Assembly (NCBI GenBank): GCA_965249785.1
Contig: CBDFMU010000027.1
Location: forward strand, 186,001-250,000
Source of the DNA: M3007 sp965249785
GTDB lineage: Bacteria; Bacteroidota; Bacteroidia; Chitinophagales; Saprospiraceae
DNA length: 64,000 bases
Reading direction: 5' to 3'
The notes beneath the pieces were generated by a model. That model saw only the letters and a program-made list of their open reading frames with translations. It ran no database searches and had not been told where the DNA came from. Made by a program: the position numbers and the translations under genes. Every line of letters starts with the position of its first letter. Positions within the stretch are counted from its first letter, which is position 1. Positions 19,381 to 29,099 of the stretch are shown one piece after another.

Positions 19381-19451
19381 AAGTATAGAAGTTTAATTGA
19401 AAAGTATATAAATATTGCTATTAGACAATATATTGTTATCGCATTTTGCCT

Positions 19452-19484
19452 AAACCTCGCAGGTTCTGAAAACCTGCGAGGTTT
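19452..19484. repeat. AACCTCGCAGGTT hairpin
   Basis: Perfect 14-base arms AAACCTCGCAGGTT / AACCTGCGAGGTTT around a six-base loop, in the leader of the delta-60 gene. Same hairpin type as the core of the MITE-like copies, but without their flanks. Confidence 0.7.
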
Positions 19485-19559
19485 AAATAGTTAGGAAGCT
19501 TTATTGCATGGTTTATTTACAATTCATACTATTCCATCAACTACTATTGTAATATACAT

Positions 19560-19606
19560 AAATTATTGACCAGATGATTGGCATCACCCGGTCAATAATA
19601 AAAAAT
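19560..19606 (-). terminator. Intrinsic terminator of the small-subunit gene
   Basis: ATTATTGACC (19562-19571) pairs with GGTCAATAAT (19590-19599), with A-rich plus-strand sequence at 19600-19606 and T-rich minus-strand sequence after the stem. It lies 30-80 bases past the stop of the gluconate 2-dehydrogenase-like subunit, separating it from the delta-60 gene. Confidence 0.55.
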
Positions 19607-19637
19607 TGATCTGAGATTTGCTCTTTTTACCTTGGGT

Positions 19638-20219
19638 TTAGCCCCAGGCGCGATCACCTTTTTTGTAATCAATCGTCTCATAGCGACCCGGCACAGCCAC
19701 GTAGCGCAGGGCCTGCGTCGCGCCGATTTCCGAGCTGAAATAGCCCCACAGCACCAGGTCTTTGATGACCCGGAAGTAGTGGTTGGGGTCGCTGGGCTTC
19801 CGCGTTGTGCTATAGGCCTTTTGCTCCGTGTCCAGTTCCGTCAGAAAGTCGTGACGCATCTTGTCATCGCCTTTCATAAAAGTCTTGCCATAGCGTTTTT
19901 TGTATTCGTCCTGCAAGGTTTGCAGCCCGGCCACGAAGGCTTGCTGGTCTTTGGGTTCATAGCAATCGCTGACCATCGTGGCCATGAACTGGCCCGTTTT
20001 GGCGGCTTTGGCCCCTGGCGTGTTGGTGGTCGGAATGATGGTTTCGGCCACTTCATTCATGAGTTTGACCTGGCTTTTGCTGAACAGGCCGATGGCTTTT
20101 CCCTCCGGCAGGTCTTCGATGGCATCCCAGTCTAGGTGTCTGGCCAGCAGGCTATCAGCGCCGAGCAGGCTACCGCCAATCACGATAGCGGTACGTTGAA
20201 GAAGTTCGCGTCGGTTCAT
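19638..20219 (-). CDS. Gluconate 2-dehydrogenase subunit 3 family protein (GMC dehydrogenase small subunit)
   Basis: A 193-residue Tat-type exported protein: MNRRELLQRTAIVIGGSLLG gives the twin-arginine-like start and hydrophobic stretch. The mature part matches gluconate 2-dehydrogenase subunit 3 (VAETIIPTTNTPGAKAAKTG, about 60-80, and the C-terminal YFSSEIGATQALRYVAVPGR). In Bacteroidota this subunit escorts a GMC-family FAD subunit across the membrane and forms periplasmic sugar or glycoside-3-dehydrogenases. Its natural partner is the GMC gene at 25954-27609, same strand, but about 5.7 kb of T9SS repeat genes now separates them. Normally the two are adjacent. Confidence 0.88.
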   Translation of the reverse strand: MNRRELLQRTAIVIGGSLLGADSLLARHLDWDAIEDLPEGKAIGLFSKSQVKLMNEVAETIIPTTNTPGAKAAKTGQFMATMVSDCYEPKDQQAFVAGLQTLQDEYKKRYGKTFMKGDDKMRHDFLTELDTEQKAYSTTRKPSDPNHYFRVIKDLVLWGYFSSEIGATQALRYVAVPGRYETIDYKKGDRAWG

Positions 20220-20451
20220 ATTTTTTTTTATATTGTGTTGTTATAAAAATGAATCAAATGATGGGGTATTTGGGTAAACTAACTCCAGTCGCGTTTAACA
20301 ATGCGATTTGCTCCAAAGCCCGGATGCATTCGATAGGCGGAACGAAAAGCCAGTCACTGGACTTCCTCTCCTTTTTTATACACCCGGATTTGGGTGCGAT
20401 CCATGCGCGTACCGGTCATTATTTGCGTATTTTTCAAAAATAATAGTTTCT

Positions 20452-20536
20452 CACCTCCCGGCTCTTTTCAGCAGCCAAGATAAGTTGATTTGGGCAATTA
20501 TTGGATTGGGCAAAGATTGTAGTTGAAAATCAATCA
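20452..20536 (-). pseudogene. Remnant of a delta-60/T9SS C-terminal tail
   Basis: The minus strand reads DFQLQSLPNPIIAQ followed by INLSWLLKRAGR and a stop. This aligns with DFQLQCSPNPVSESANLSW of the gene at 17808 and with SWLLKESSQVR of the decayed copy at 24073. Only the start of the sorting domain remains, with no signal peptide or repeats. It lies in the 360-base gap between the small-subunit gene and the next T9SS gene; the rest of that gap (20220-20450) shows nothing recognisable. Confidence 0.6.
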
Positions 20537-20579
20537 TAGACTTTTATTTTACGACAACCTTGGCCTCATTTACTATCCG

Positions 20580-23500
20580 TCAATTTAATTTCGTGACTTT
20601 CTCGATCCACGATTCACTGCCCGACACTACCCGCAACCAATAAATACCAGCAGGCAAATCAGGTATTTGGAGCGATAAGGTACTCTTCCCTTTCGCAAAC
20701 TGCTTTTGGCCGGAAATCTCCATTACACTACGCCCATTCAGGTCAAGTAAGCTGATATTAGCAGAAACCGACTCTTCTGTCACGCATTGCAACTGCAAAA
20801 CATCGTCGAAAGGCACCGGATAAGTGCTCCAAACTTGCTTTGGTCCCGCATTGGGCTGGTGCGTGGAAGTAGTGATAATCCCAACTTCCGAGACAACCGT
20901 GTTGGTGATGACTGGCGGGTTGAAATCGAAGAAAATGGCTGCCGAATTGCTCAGTCCAGCCCCAATGGGCAGCAGGGTTCGCGGTGAAACGCTGAAACGG
21001 ACGAAACCATGACTGCCTGATTCGTTCACGGTGCTATCGGGCAGCAGGACATTGGAGAAAACCCACTTAAGTATGTGCGAGCCTTCTATGAAAAATTGGT
21101 ACGGATGACTGGCATCAATGGTCCTGACCGAAAAAGGGTCGAAATTGGCTTCCAGTGTATCCCGAACGACGATGGTGAAAGCCGTGTCGGTACCGGTATT
21201 TTGGAAGCGGATTTTATACTCAATTTGTTGATTATCAGGCGGTAAAAATCCATCTGGGCTGGCCGATTTATCATTTGGATCGTAGGAGCCGGTCACGATC
21301 TGCGTCAGCGTAGCCAGGTTATCAGCGGGCGCAAAATCGGTATGCGCGTGGCTACCCACCGCATTCAGTAACAGGGATGTACCAATAGGCGAACCCGCCA
21401 CACTTACCGTAAACTCGAGCCAAAATTCCCTTTCTTCATTGATCGCCAACGTTCCCAGGTCAAACCGTACGGAGTTTCCTTGCAAAATGCCAGCAGGGTT
21501 GGTTTGTTCAAAAACAAGTTGGGCAGCCGGAAAATCAAAGCTAATCTGCGTGTTTTCGAGCGGTTCTGTGCCAACGTTGCGAGCCTTGATTTTGTATTTT
21601 ACCAAAAAACCACGTCGTGCCGGAGTAAGTGCCGTCAACGTCACTGCCAAGTCTCGAATATCGGGCTTTGGCGCAAAGACAAAATCCTGCGTAGTAGTGC
21701 TATCGGCAGACACCAGCAGTGTGGCAATAGTATCACCACAGGCAGGCAAATAGTATTTTTCTCCTTGTATGGCTAATTCATAAGTACCAACTGGCAACAT
21801 TTCTTGGAAAGTACCGTCGTCAGCCGTGACAAAATACCGATTGTAGGGTTGGGAACGAATAGATTTCCCGGCCACTGGCAGGTCGGTTGGATCATATTGG
21901 CAATTACCATTTAAGTCTTTGAAAATGCGGCCCTTGAGCAGCCCGGTAGTGGCTGAATACGGCGGCAGACGGTCCAAAATAGGCTGCAACGGCGTGCGCA
22001 TTAGTCTGTTCTTGTTATCAATCTCCGGCGTATAGACGCTGGCCCAACCGTATAAAAAGCCATCTTTAACAAAAAAATCTTTCCAATAAGTAGTCACCAC
22101 GCCCGGTATAAGCAGCTTCCAGGTTTGCCCCAGGTCGCGGGTGACGAAAAAATTCTCAGAACTTTCTCCTGCAATCAAGAGTGAATCGGTGGCCAATACA
22201 ATTCGTGCCGCTACAGAAGGATCTAAATCCGAAATAGGGTGGCCACTTTGCACCCAGCTATTGCCCCGATCATCGGAGTAGTAGATTTGGCCACCCCAGC
22301 TCAGGGCTATCAAACGGTCGCCTTGTTTCAAAAGCCGCTCCGGCGAGAGGCCATCAGGCGTGACATCCACCCAGGTAGCCCCCATATCGGTAGTGGATAG
22401 GATTTGGGAGTCAGTGTCCCACCTGTCATGGATCAGTAGCACCGTATCGCCTATAACTTGGAGACCCTGAAAATAATCGTTGATGATAATACTATCCCAG
22501 GATACGCCGAGATCACCGCTGACGTAGATATTTTGGTCTGCAACGACAAAAATCTTGTTGGTAAACACTTTGGTGTCGTAATTCAAGGTGTTGTATCCGC
22601 CAGCGTGATCTACTTCCAAAACACGGGTCCAGCTATCTCCATCATCCGCTGATCGGTACACCACAGGGCCCGGGCTATTTCTACCAACCCATTAAAAAGA
22701 GATACCCCCCCAAGGCAATCGGGAATTTTAAACTACCATAATTAGCCTGCCCTTGAAAAACAGAAGGGGTCTGCAATTCGGCCAGCTGTCCGCCACGCAA
22801 AACCGACCAGGTTTCCGCTGTTTCATCCAGCCTGAACAGGCCCAGGTTTTGGTTGGAAGACCAAATTTTTTCGCCATCATTATAATACAGTGCACTTGCA
22901 TCCTCACCGATGCCGGGAGTGGCAATGCTCCAGGTGTTACCCGTATCGGTCGAGCGGAGGGTATAACCGCTTGCTGCATTGAGGTAAAACCCGGAGGGTA
23001 AAGGGCTGAAACCGTGGACATTGGACGGCACGATCTGACCGTTGTACACTGCTACAAATTCCTCGGCCCGTTGGTCTTTGGAGCGAAACAGTCCCTCACT
23101 GGTGGAAAGATAAACGAAGGTATCCACTTGAGTAACCTCCACAATACTCCGATAAGGCAGGGTATCGCTTTCCCAGGTTTCCGCAAAATCATGGCTGACC
23201 AGGTGCCGATTCTCGTACTGGAAAAAAAGATGGGTTACTCCATGCAAATGCACCACGAAGAAAGGGTGGGCATAAGGATTTGCCCAGTCTGGATATACAG
23301 GCATCGGCTTTACCACTCCGCCAGTCAGGTCGGGCCGCGTAAAATAGCCGATCTGCTGCGACCCGACCAGCAGAAAAGTGTCGGTAGCGGGTACTTTGGT
23401 AAAAGTATAGGGCAAATTGATGCCGTTATAGTTATGCGTCCACGTTACGCCATGGTCGGCGGAAAAGTACAACGTGCTGTTGCTGGGTGGCCCCTCTCCT

Positions 23501-23991
23501 CCTACCCAGCGGCAGCCGCTGAAGAGAAAATAAGTCGAGTCATTCACCCGAAAAAACTCGCTGGCCCAAGGTATACAAGCCGACTGGGTACCAAGGTCTG
23601 ATTGGACCAGTGGTATCTCGTCCGAAGTAAGTACCAGCGAATCACTGCCTTCGTCCAGGCGAGTAATATTCCAGCTATCATTGTCGGGAGCGGCGGACAG
23701 GACCGTGGTTTCGTCCGCCCACAAAGGACGGCGAACATAAGGACCGGTGTTGCCACCTGGCGTCAGCGACCAGCTCTGCCCATCGTCCTCGCTTTGATAG
23801 ATGTGGTTATTGCCATTCGGGTCGGCTTGACCGGAGGCATACAATCGGCCTTGGTGCTGATAATATTTATGGAAAATACCTTTCGGGGCGGATGGCAACA
23901 CCTCCCAGGATGTTTGGAGGGTGTCGACGGTTTGTGCAAATGAACTTATTGCGTACAGGTAAAATACGAAACAAAGCGCGGGGTTTTTCAT
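20580..23991 (-). pseudogene. T9SS-sorted sortilin/BNR-type repeat protein with DUF7619 domain, one-base frameshift
   Basis: Frame 1 (22681-23991) has a signal peptide (ALCFVFYLYAISSFAQ) and photosystem/BNR-like repeats with the DDGQSWSL and DHGVTWTHN turns. Frame 2 (20580-22664) continues with YRSADDGDSWTRV, more repeats, a carboxypeptidase-like segment (GRIFKDLNGNCQYDPTDLPV), the conserved DUF7619 region (GSYDPNDKSASPDGFLP, RFQNTGTDTAFTIVVRDTL, AAIFFDFNPPVITNTV) and a type A sorting domain (YPVPFDDVLQLQC to WIEKVTKLN). Removing one base near 22686 (ggttgg on the minus strand) joins them as GGRNSPGPVVYRSADD, about 1136 residues. A secreted or surface protein of unknown target. Confidence 0.85.
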
Positions 23992-24072
23992 TAAAGTTAT
24001 TTATTTTTTGAAGGTTATAGACTACTTACATTATACTGCTCTTATTTTATAAAAACGATTTATCAAACCGTT

Positions 24073-25743
24073 CTACCCTTTTATCAATTTCATTACTTGT
24101 TGTTCATTATTAACACGAAGCACCAAAAAACACGCTCCAACTGGAATATTATTGCCAAAATGGACATTCTGGTGCTGTACGCCAGCTTGTAAAAAACTGG
24201 GTGGAATAATTGTTTCCAACAACTGACCTTGTGCATCGTACAAATCGCAGCGCACCTGACTTGATTCTTTTAGTAACCAAGACATCTTAACTTCATCACT
24301 TACAGGATTAGGCGAGCATTGGAACTGAAAATCAGTAAGTTGCTTTTCTGTCGTACCGACCATAATATCGTTCAGATAGCGCCACAAGACGATCTCGTTA
24401 TTACGGCAGTACCGGTGTGGATGATTTTTCCATCGGGTTGCAAGAGAAGATCAATCGGCACTTTCAGTGAGATTGATGCGTAGAGTTGGGGTCCGAACTT
24501 TGCCATTAACTGCCCAAAAGTAGTATCCAGCGAGCCATTGGTATTATAACGCAATACCCAAAATCGTCGATTCATCGCCAAGTAGTTACCTAGAATCCGT
24601 ACTTTCCGCGCCAATACGAGTATTTTTCTATCAGGACTGCAATACTAGGGTAGCGCGCAAATTCCAGCAAAGCCCAAGATTGGTAAATACCTAGCCCACC
24701 CGCTGCCAAAGGTGGGAGTCGAAAATCGCCGTCCGGTATTGAGCCTGAAAAGCAGTAATCTCGACCGATAGTATCCCGCCGATGTACTTTCAAAACTTAC
24801 GTTCCGCAGACATACGATTTTTTGATCGCTTTGTACGGCTCACTGCGTAAACAAGCCACGTCGTCGTCGCGTCCCCATGTTAAACGACCAACATACCGCC
24901 ATCGTCGCCAAAAGATTGGTCAACAGCCCCATCTAGGCTGAAAACGAACGATTTGCTATATCATAACTATCGGTGGCATTACCGCCGATGCCGCCACAAT
25001 TTTGCCGTCGGCCTGTAGGGCTAACGAAAGTATTTCCTCCAGCCCAGCTGACAAAACCAGCAGCTGGCAAAACCACCCGTGCCAAAGTTGGAGTATCTAG
25101 TGTTCCATTGGGCAGACAGTTGCACCAACAAAAAATCGTACACGTTGCCTGGGCCACCCAGCTTATAGTACAGAGAACCTCCTAATTAAAATACGACCAT
25201 CCGGTTTTATCAGCAAAGCAGATGCACTTGGTCTCACTACTTGGGATAGATATTACAGATTATCACCACTTCCATCTATCTCCAAAACTGGCATCCAACG
25301 TGCCCGTCGGCATCCAAACGCATAACTATAGCCCGGTGGCAAAAAAAGAACCCAAAATGCTCACCGATCACCACTAATTTCCCAGCAGCTGACAGAGGCA
25401 ATCCTGCCGATTTCCGCTACCTCTCGATGGGCCTAGATCGGGTCGTGCTTGTCCACCTAATTCCATAACTCGTATCCAGCGAACCGTCCGGCATCAAACG
25501 GGTAAGTACAGGTATTCCATCGTCACCCAGCTCTTCATATTCGTTGCCAGCCACGATCATTTTTCCATCGGGCAGTAACACAGTATGCCCACCATAATAG
25601 GTTTTGTCAGAATCTTGAATAATGACTTCACCAGCCTGCCCAAAAGTGGAATCGGGGGTACCGTCGGTCTGCCCAATCACTAAAACAGGTACAATACAAA
25701 AACTAAGAAAACTAATGCAGAACTGATAGTAACAATGTTTCAT
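24073..25743 (-). pseudogene. Decayed second copy of the delta-60/T9SS protein
   Basis: It starts with a good signal peptide (FCISFLSFCIVPVLVIGQ) and GTPDSTFGQAGEVIIQDSDK, closely like the gene at 17808-19380, then breaks after SLDTSYGI. Family segments continue in all three minus-strand frames about every 100-200 bases (GGQARPDLGPS, GEIGRIASVSAAGKLVV, LPNGTLDTPTLARVV, VLRYNTNGSLDTTFGQ), and the sorting domain at 24073-24387 is intact (FQFQCSPNPVSDEVKMSW ... NEQQVMKLIKG). Many indels over 1.7 kb indicate real decay, or a collapsed assembly of two similar copies, rather than one sequencing slip. Confidence 0.85.
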
Positions 25744-25953
25744 GATTGAAGGAAGGTTTAAAATAGTAAAATTAATGTAGTACAGGTGCAGGAAAAGACA
25801 TCTGGGTTGTTCTTCGCCATTACTTGTTACCCTCCTTAATTCAAAAAACAAGTACTGCTTTTCTACTTTTGTCAATGTAGAATCTGCATTGTAATCTATG
25901 GGCAGACTTGAAAATCTGCCCATAGAAATTACTACAAATTCCCCTTTTTCAAC

Positions 25954-27609
25954 TCACGTTACCGCATAATCCGCTGCGCGCGCCGTGAGGGCCATATAAG
26001 TCAGCGAAGGATTCTGGCAGGCCGTCGAAGCCATGCACGAGCCATCGGTGACGAACACATTGGGTACATCGTGCATCTGGTTCCAGCGATTGAGCACGGA
26101 AGTTTTCGGATCGCGGCCCATGCGGGCGGTGCCCATCTCGTGGATGGCCATGCCGGGGAACGAACCATTGTCGTAAGTACTCACGTTTTTCAGACCGGCA
26201 GCTTCCAGCATTTCGGCACCATCTGCGATCATGTCTTTGCGCATTTTCAGCTCATTTTCCTTGATTTCGCAGTCAATGGCGAGTACATACTGGCCCCATT
26301 TATCCTTTTTCGTTTTGTCGAGCGTCACTTTGTTTTCAAAGTAAGGCAGCATCTCACCGAATCCGCCGACTCCCATGCTCCAGGCACCTGGTTCTACCAA
26401 TGCCTCTTTCAAAGGCGCGCCAATGCTGAGTTCGGCTACATCGCGGCTCCAGCCGGAACGACTCGCCCCACCCTGATAACCGAATCCGCGCAGGTATTCG
26501 CGCTTGTCGCCAAAGAAATTCCGATAGCGCGGAATATAAATACCGTTCGCACGGCGACCATAGTAGTATTTATCTTCGTAGCCTTCCATCGTGCCGGAGG
26601 CTCCGCAACGGAAGTGGTGATCCATCAGGTTGTGACCGAGTTGGCCACTGCTGTTACCAATGCCATCGGGCAACCCGCCCATTTCGATAGAGTTCAGCAG
26701 CAGCTGGGTAGAGCCGAGGGTGGAACCGCACACGAAGATCACTTTTGCCTCATACTCAATATTTTGCATCGTTTCAGCATCAATCACCAGCACGCCTTTG
26801 GCCCGCTTGTTATTTTTGTCGTACAGGATTTGATTGACAATAGAGTAAGGCCGCAACGTGAGATTGCCGGTAGCGACGGCGGCAGGCAAGGTGGACGATT
26901 GGGTGCTGAAATACGCTCCAAACATACAGCCGCGACTGCACTGGTTGCGATATTGGCAGCTGCCGCGCCCGTTGTGTGGCTCGGTCAGGTTGGCCGTGCG
27001 ACCAATGATCATGCGGCGAGTTTCGTACTTCGATTTGATGCGGGCGGCCACTTCTTTTTCTACCACGTTCATGTTCATCGGTGGGAGATATTTGCCATCC
27101 GGCAAACTCGCCAGCCCATCCAGGGCACCACTGATACCTGCGAACTGTTCCACGTAATCGTACCAGGGAGCCAAATCTTCGTAACGAATCGGCCAGTCCA
27201 CGCCCATACCATCCTGGGCGTTCGACTCAAAATCCATCGGACTCCAGCGATAGCTTTGGCGGCCCCACATCAGCGACTTGCCGCCGACGTGAAAACCCCG
27301 GTACCAATCGAAACGCTTGACTTCGGTGTAGGGACATTCGAGGTCGTTCACCCACCATTCCGGCGTAAACTCCGTGTACGGGTAATCACGTTTTTGCACC
27401 GGGTGGCTAGCCTTCATTTCGTTGGTGATCCGTCCACGATGGGGAAATTCCCAGGCCGGATGACCGTCCGATTTGTAGTCTACGACGTGCTTGATGTCCA
27501 TGCCACGTTCGAGCATCAGTACTTTTAGCCCTTTTTCAGTGAGCTCTTTGGCCGCCCAGCCTCCAGATATACCGGAGCCGACGACGATTGCATCGTATTT
27601 TTCAGCCAT
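25954..27609 (-). CDS. GMC family FAD-dependent oxidoreductase (glycoside/sugar dehydrogenase large subunit)
   Basis: A 551-residue GMC oxidoreductase. The FAD-binding beta-alpha-beta is at the start (IVVGSGISGGWAAKELTEKG), with GGKSLMWGRQSYRW near residue 110, and the C-terminal signature IHEMGTARMGRDPKTSVLN and DGSCMASTACQNPSLTYMAL containing the catalytic His/Asn region. CQYRNQCSRGCMFGAY in the middle is a Cys cluster typical of the membrane-bound gluconate/glucoside dehydrogenase subgroup. I start at ATG 27609 (AEKYDAIVVG). It lacks a signal and should be exported with the Tat small subunit, whose gene (19638-20219) is 5.7 kb downstream. The probable reaction is oxidation of sugars or glycosides, with electrons passed to the respiratory chain. 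Confidence 0.93.
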   Translation of the reverse strand: MAEKYDAIVVGSGISGGWAAKELTEKGLKVLMLERGMDIKHVVDYKSDGHPAWEFPHRGRITNEMKASHPVQKRDYPYTEFTPEWWVNDLECPYTEVKRFDWYRGFHVGGKSLMWGRQSYRWSPMDFESNAQDGMGVDWPIRYEDLAPWYDYVEQFAGISGALDGLASLPDGKYLPPMNMNVVEKEVAARIKSKYETRRMIIGRTANLTEPHNGRGSCQYRNQCSRGCMFGAYFSTQSSTLPAAVATGNLTLRPYSIVNQILYDKNNKRAKGVLVIDAETMQNIEYEAKVIFVCGSTLGSTQLLLNSIEMGGLPDGIGNSSGQLGHNLMDHHFRCGASGTMEGYEDKYYYGRRANGIYIPRYRNFFGDKREYLRGFGYQGGASRSGWSRDVAELSIGAPLKEALVEPGAWSMGVGGFGEMLPYFENKVTLDKTKKDKWGQYVLAIDCEIKENELKMRKDMIADGAEMLEAAGLKNVSTYDNGSFPGMAIHEMGTARMGRDPKTSVLNRWNQMHDVPNVFVTDGSCMASTACQNPSLTYMALTARAADYAVT

Positions 27610-27653
27610 GATTTTTATGATAAAAATTGGATAATCAAGAACGTGAGTAGTTT

Positions 27654-28244
27654 TTAAAAGCAATCAATGGAAGCTGGATAGTGTTGGTCGGGTTCGCCAT
27701 TGCCATTATTCTGCGAAGGAAAAAAGCAATCTGGTAGCCGGTTAGTTGGGAAATCGCTGTCACCACAATGTACAGAGCACGCTTTATTAATATAAGTCTT
27801 CGTTTGTCCATCCAGAAAACGAACCTTCATTTCGTAGTTGAAAGATCCATAGTAATAGCTGCCATCAGATTTTTTACCATTCCAGCCTGCTGCAAAGTTA
27901 TTTGCGTCTGGTAAAAAATCTTCTTCCTGAAAAAGAACGTTACCATTTTCATCAGAAAGAACCAGTGATATAATCCTTTCCACTCCTGGTCCAATTATAA
28001 CCTCAAAAGCAGTATTTATTCCATTATTATTATCAGGAATAAATATATTTGGAACATATAGATGAGCCGTATAGACGGAATCAATCAAATTACCAGCTCC
28101 ATCGAACGTATCTTGTTTAATTAGAAAAGCCTCTGTTGTAGGTAGAGTACCACAACAATTTTCATAGTTATTACTGGGTTTTTCTTTGCAAGCAAATTGA
28201 AAAACCAAAAGCAGTAATACATTTAAGTAGAACAACTGTTTCAC
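27654..28244 (-). CDS. Lipoprotein with a gliding-motility-C-terminal (CHU_C)-like domain
   Basis: A 196-residue lipoprotein with signal MKQLFYLNVLLLLVFQFACK (lipobox Cys at 19). Residues 66-150 look like the CHU_C/T9SS type B domain: VPNIFIPDNNNGINTAFEV, ISLVLSDENGNVLFQEEDF, AAGWNGKKSDGSYYYGSFNY. Normally that domain is the last part of huge secreted proteins and serves as a sorting signal; here it is nearly the whole of a small lipoprotein and is followed by a Cys-containing tail (KACSVHCGDSDFPTNRLPDC). So it is either a domesticated domain or a related beta-sandwich. It is 44 bases upstream of the GMC gene on the same strand. Confidence 0.75.
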   Translation of the reverse strand: MKQLFYLNVLLLLVFQFACKEKPSNNYENCCGTLPTTEAFLIKQDTFDGAGNLIDSVYTAHLYVPNIFIPDNNNGINTAFEVIIGPGVERIISLVLSDENGNVLFQEEDFLPDANNFAAGWNGKKSDGSYYYGSFNYEMKVRFLDGQTKTYINKACSVHCGDSDFPTNRLPDCFFPSQNNGNGEPDQHYPASIDCF

Positions 28245-28342
28245 AAAACAGTATTTGTATAAAAACTTATAGTGTAATTAATACAAAGTAGTCGTGAACA
28301 GCTTTTGTCGTGTCTCGGCTTCGCCCGACATAACAATTATGG

Positions 28343-29089
28343 CTACCCAAACTTCTTCCACAACTTCGGAAAACGCTTTTTCATTTCTTCCTCATCGTCG
28401 AAATCCCAGTCATGTTTGATTTCCGGGTAGGGGGTTCGGGGGTTTTTATCATCAAATTCCTCCGCGGCCTGGCCCGTTTTTAGTTCAAAAGCATTCGCAG
28501 CCACGGACAACATCTCTTCGGATTCATACTCTCCAAAGTCAAAGTCATCTTCCTGGACATATTTGGCCAGGTTGTCGGGGTTTTCCAGCGCACTTTGAAA
28601 AACAGTCCTGCCTTTGGCGATCAGCCAGCCCCGGAAGTATTCAAACCCGTCGTCAGAGCTGCCGCCATTGATGAGGTAGGCGGCGCCCCAAAGATTGTGC
28701 AGATAGGAGTTCAGGTACTGCTGATCAATGATGCGCTGGAACTCGAAAATATCGTCTACCGAGCGTTGCGACAAATACTCCGTCAGCAACTCCACCTGGC
28801 TTTCCAAGTCTTCGGAATTCGTTTTTGCGCGCTCGATCAGGCTCCAAAAGTCGGCTTGCCCAAACTTCTCGAGGACTTTTTCCACCGTTTCGCGATAGCC
28901 ATGCTTCGTTTTCTCGCGAATCATCTTCTCGACTTCCACCTCGGCTTCGGCCAGGCTCTCCATCTTTTTGGTGCGCGTCACCCCAAGTGTATGGCCTTTC
29001 CCATAGACAATCGTGATGGTTTCTCCGATGATGTCAATGGACCAGAACTTGTCTGTTTTTTCGTCTGTATAGGTAAAATATCGTTTCAT
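28343..29089 (-). CDS. WGR and DUF4240 domain protein
   Basis: A 248-residue cytoplasmic protein. Residues 1-75 form a WGR-like domain (RYFTYTDEKTDKFWSIDIIG, TIVYGKGHTLGVTRTKKM), a fold elsewhere linked to nucleic-acid binding. Residues 80-205 match DUF4240 (FWSLIERAKTNSEDLESQVE, then IFEFQRIIDQQYLNSYLHNLWGAAYLING truncated here to its core, FEYFRGWLIAKGRTVF). The last 40 residues are acidic (HDWDFDDEEEMKKRFPKLWK). DUF4240 proteins often sit near immunity or contact-dependent genes, but nothing of that kind is adjacent here. The start at 29089 (MKRYFTY) is preferred over 29110. Confidence 0.82.
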   Translation of the reverse strand: MKRYFTYTDEKTDKFWSIDIIGETITIVYGKGHTLGVTRTKKMESLAEAEVEVEKMIREKTKHGYRETVEKVLEKFGQADFWSLIERAKTNSEDLESQVELLTEYLSQRSVDDIFEFQRIIDQQYLNSYLHNLWGAAYLINGGSSDDGFEYFRGWLIAKGRTVFQSALENPDNLAKYVQEDDFDFGEYESEEMLSVAANAFELKTGQAAEEFDDKNPRTPYPEIKHDWDFDDEEEMKKRFPKLWKKFG

Positions 29090-29099
29090 TCTTTGAGTT

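Noticed and set aside
26071..27528. 485-codon rightward frame opposite the GMC gene
   Set aside because: It is the mirror of a well-conserved GMC oxidoreductase with all motifs; the rightward translation has no recognisable domain.
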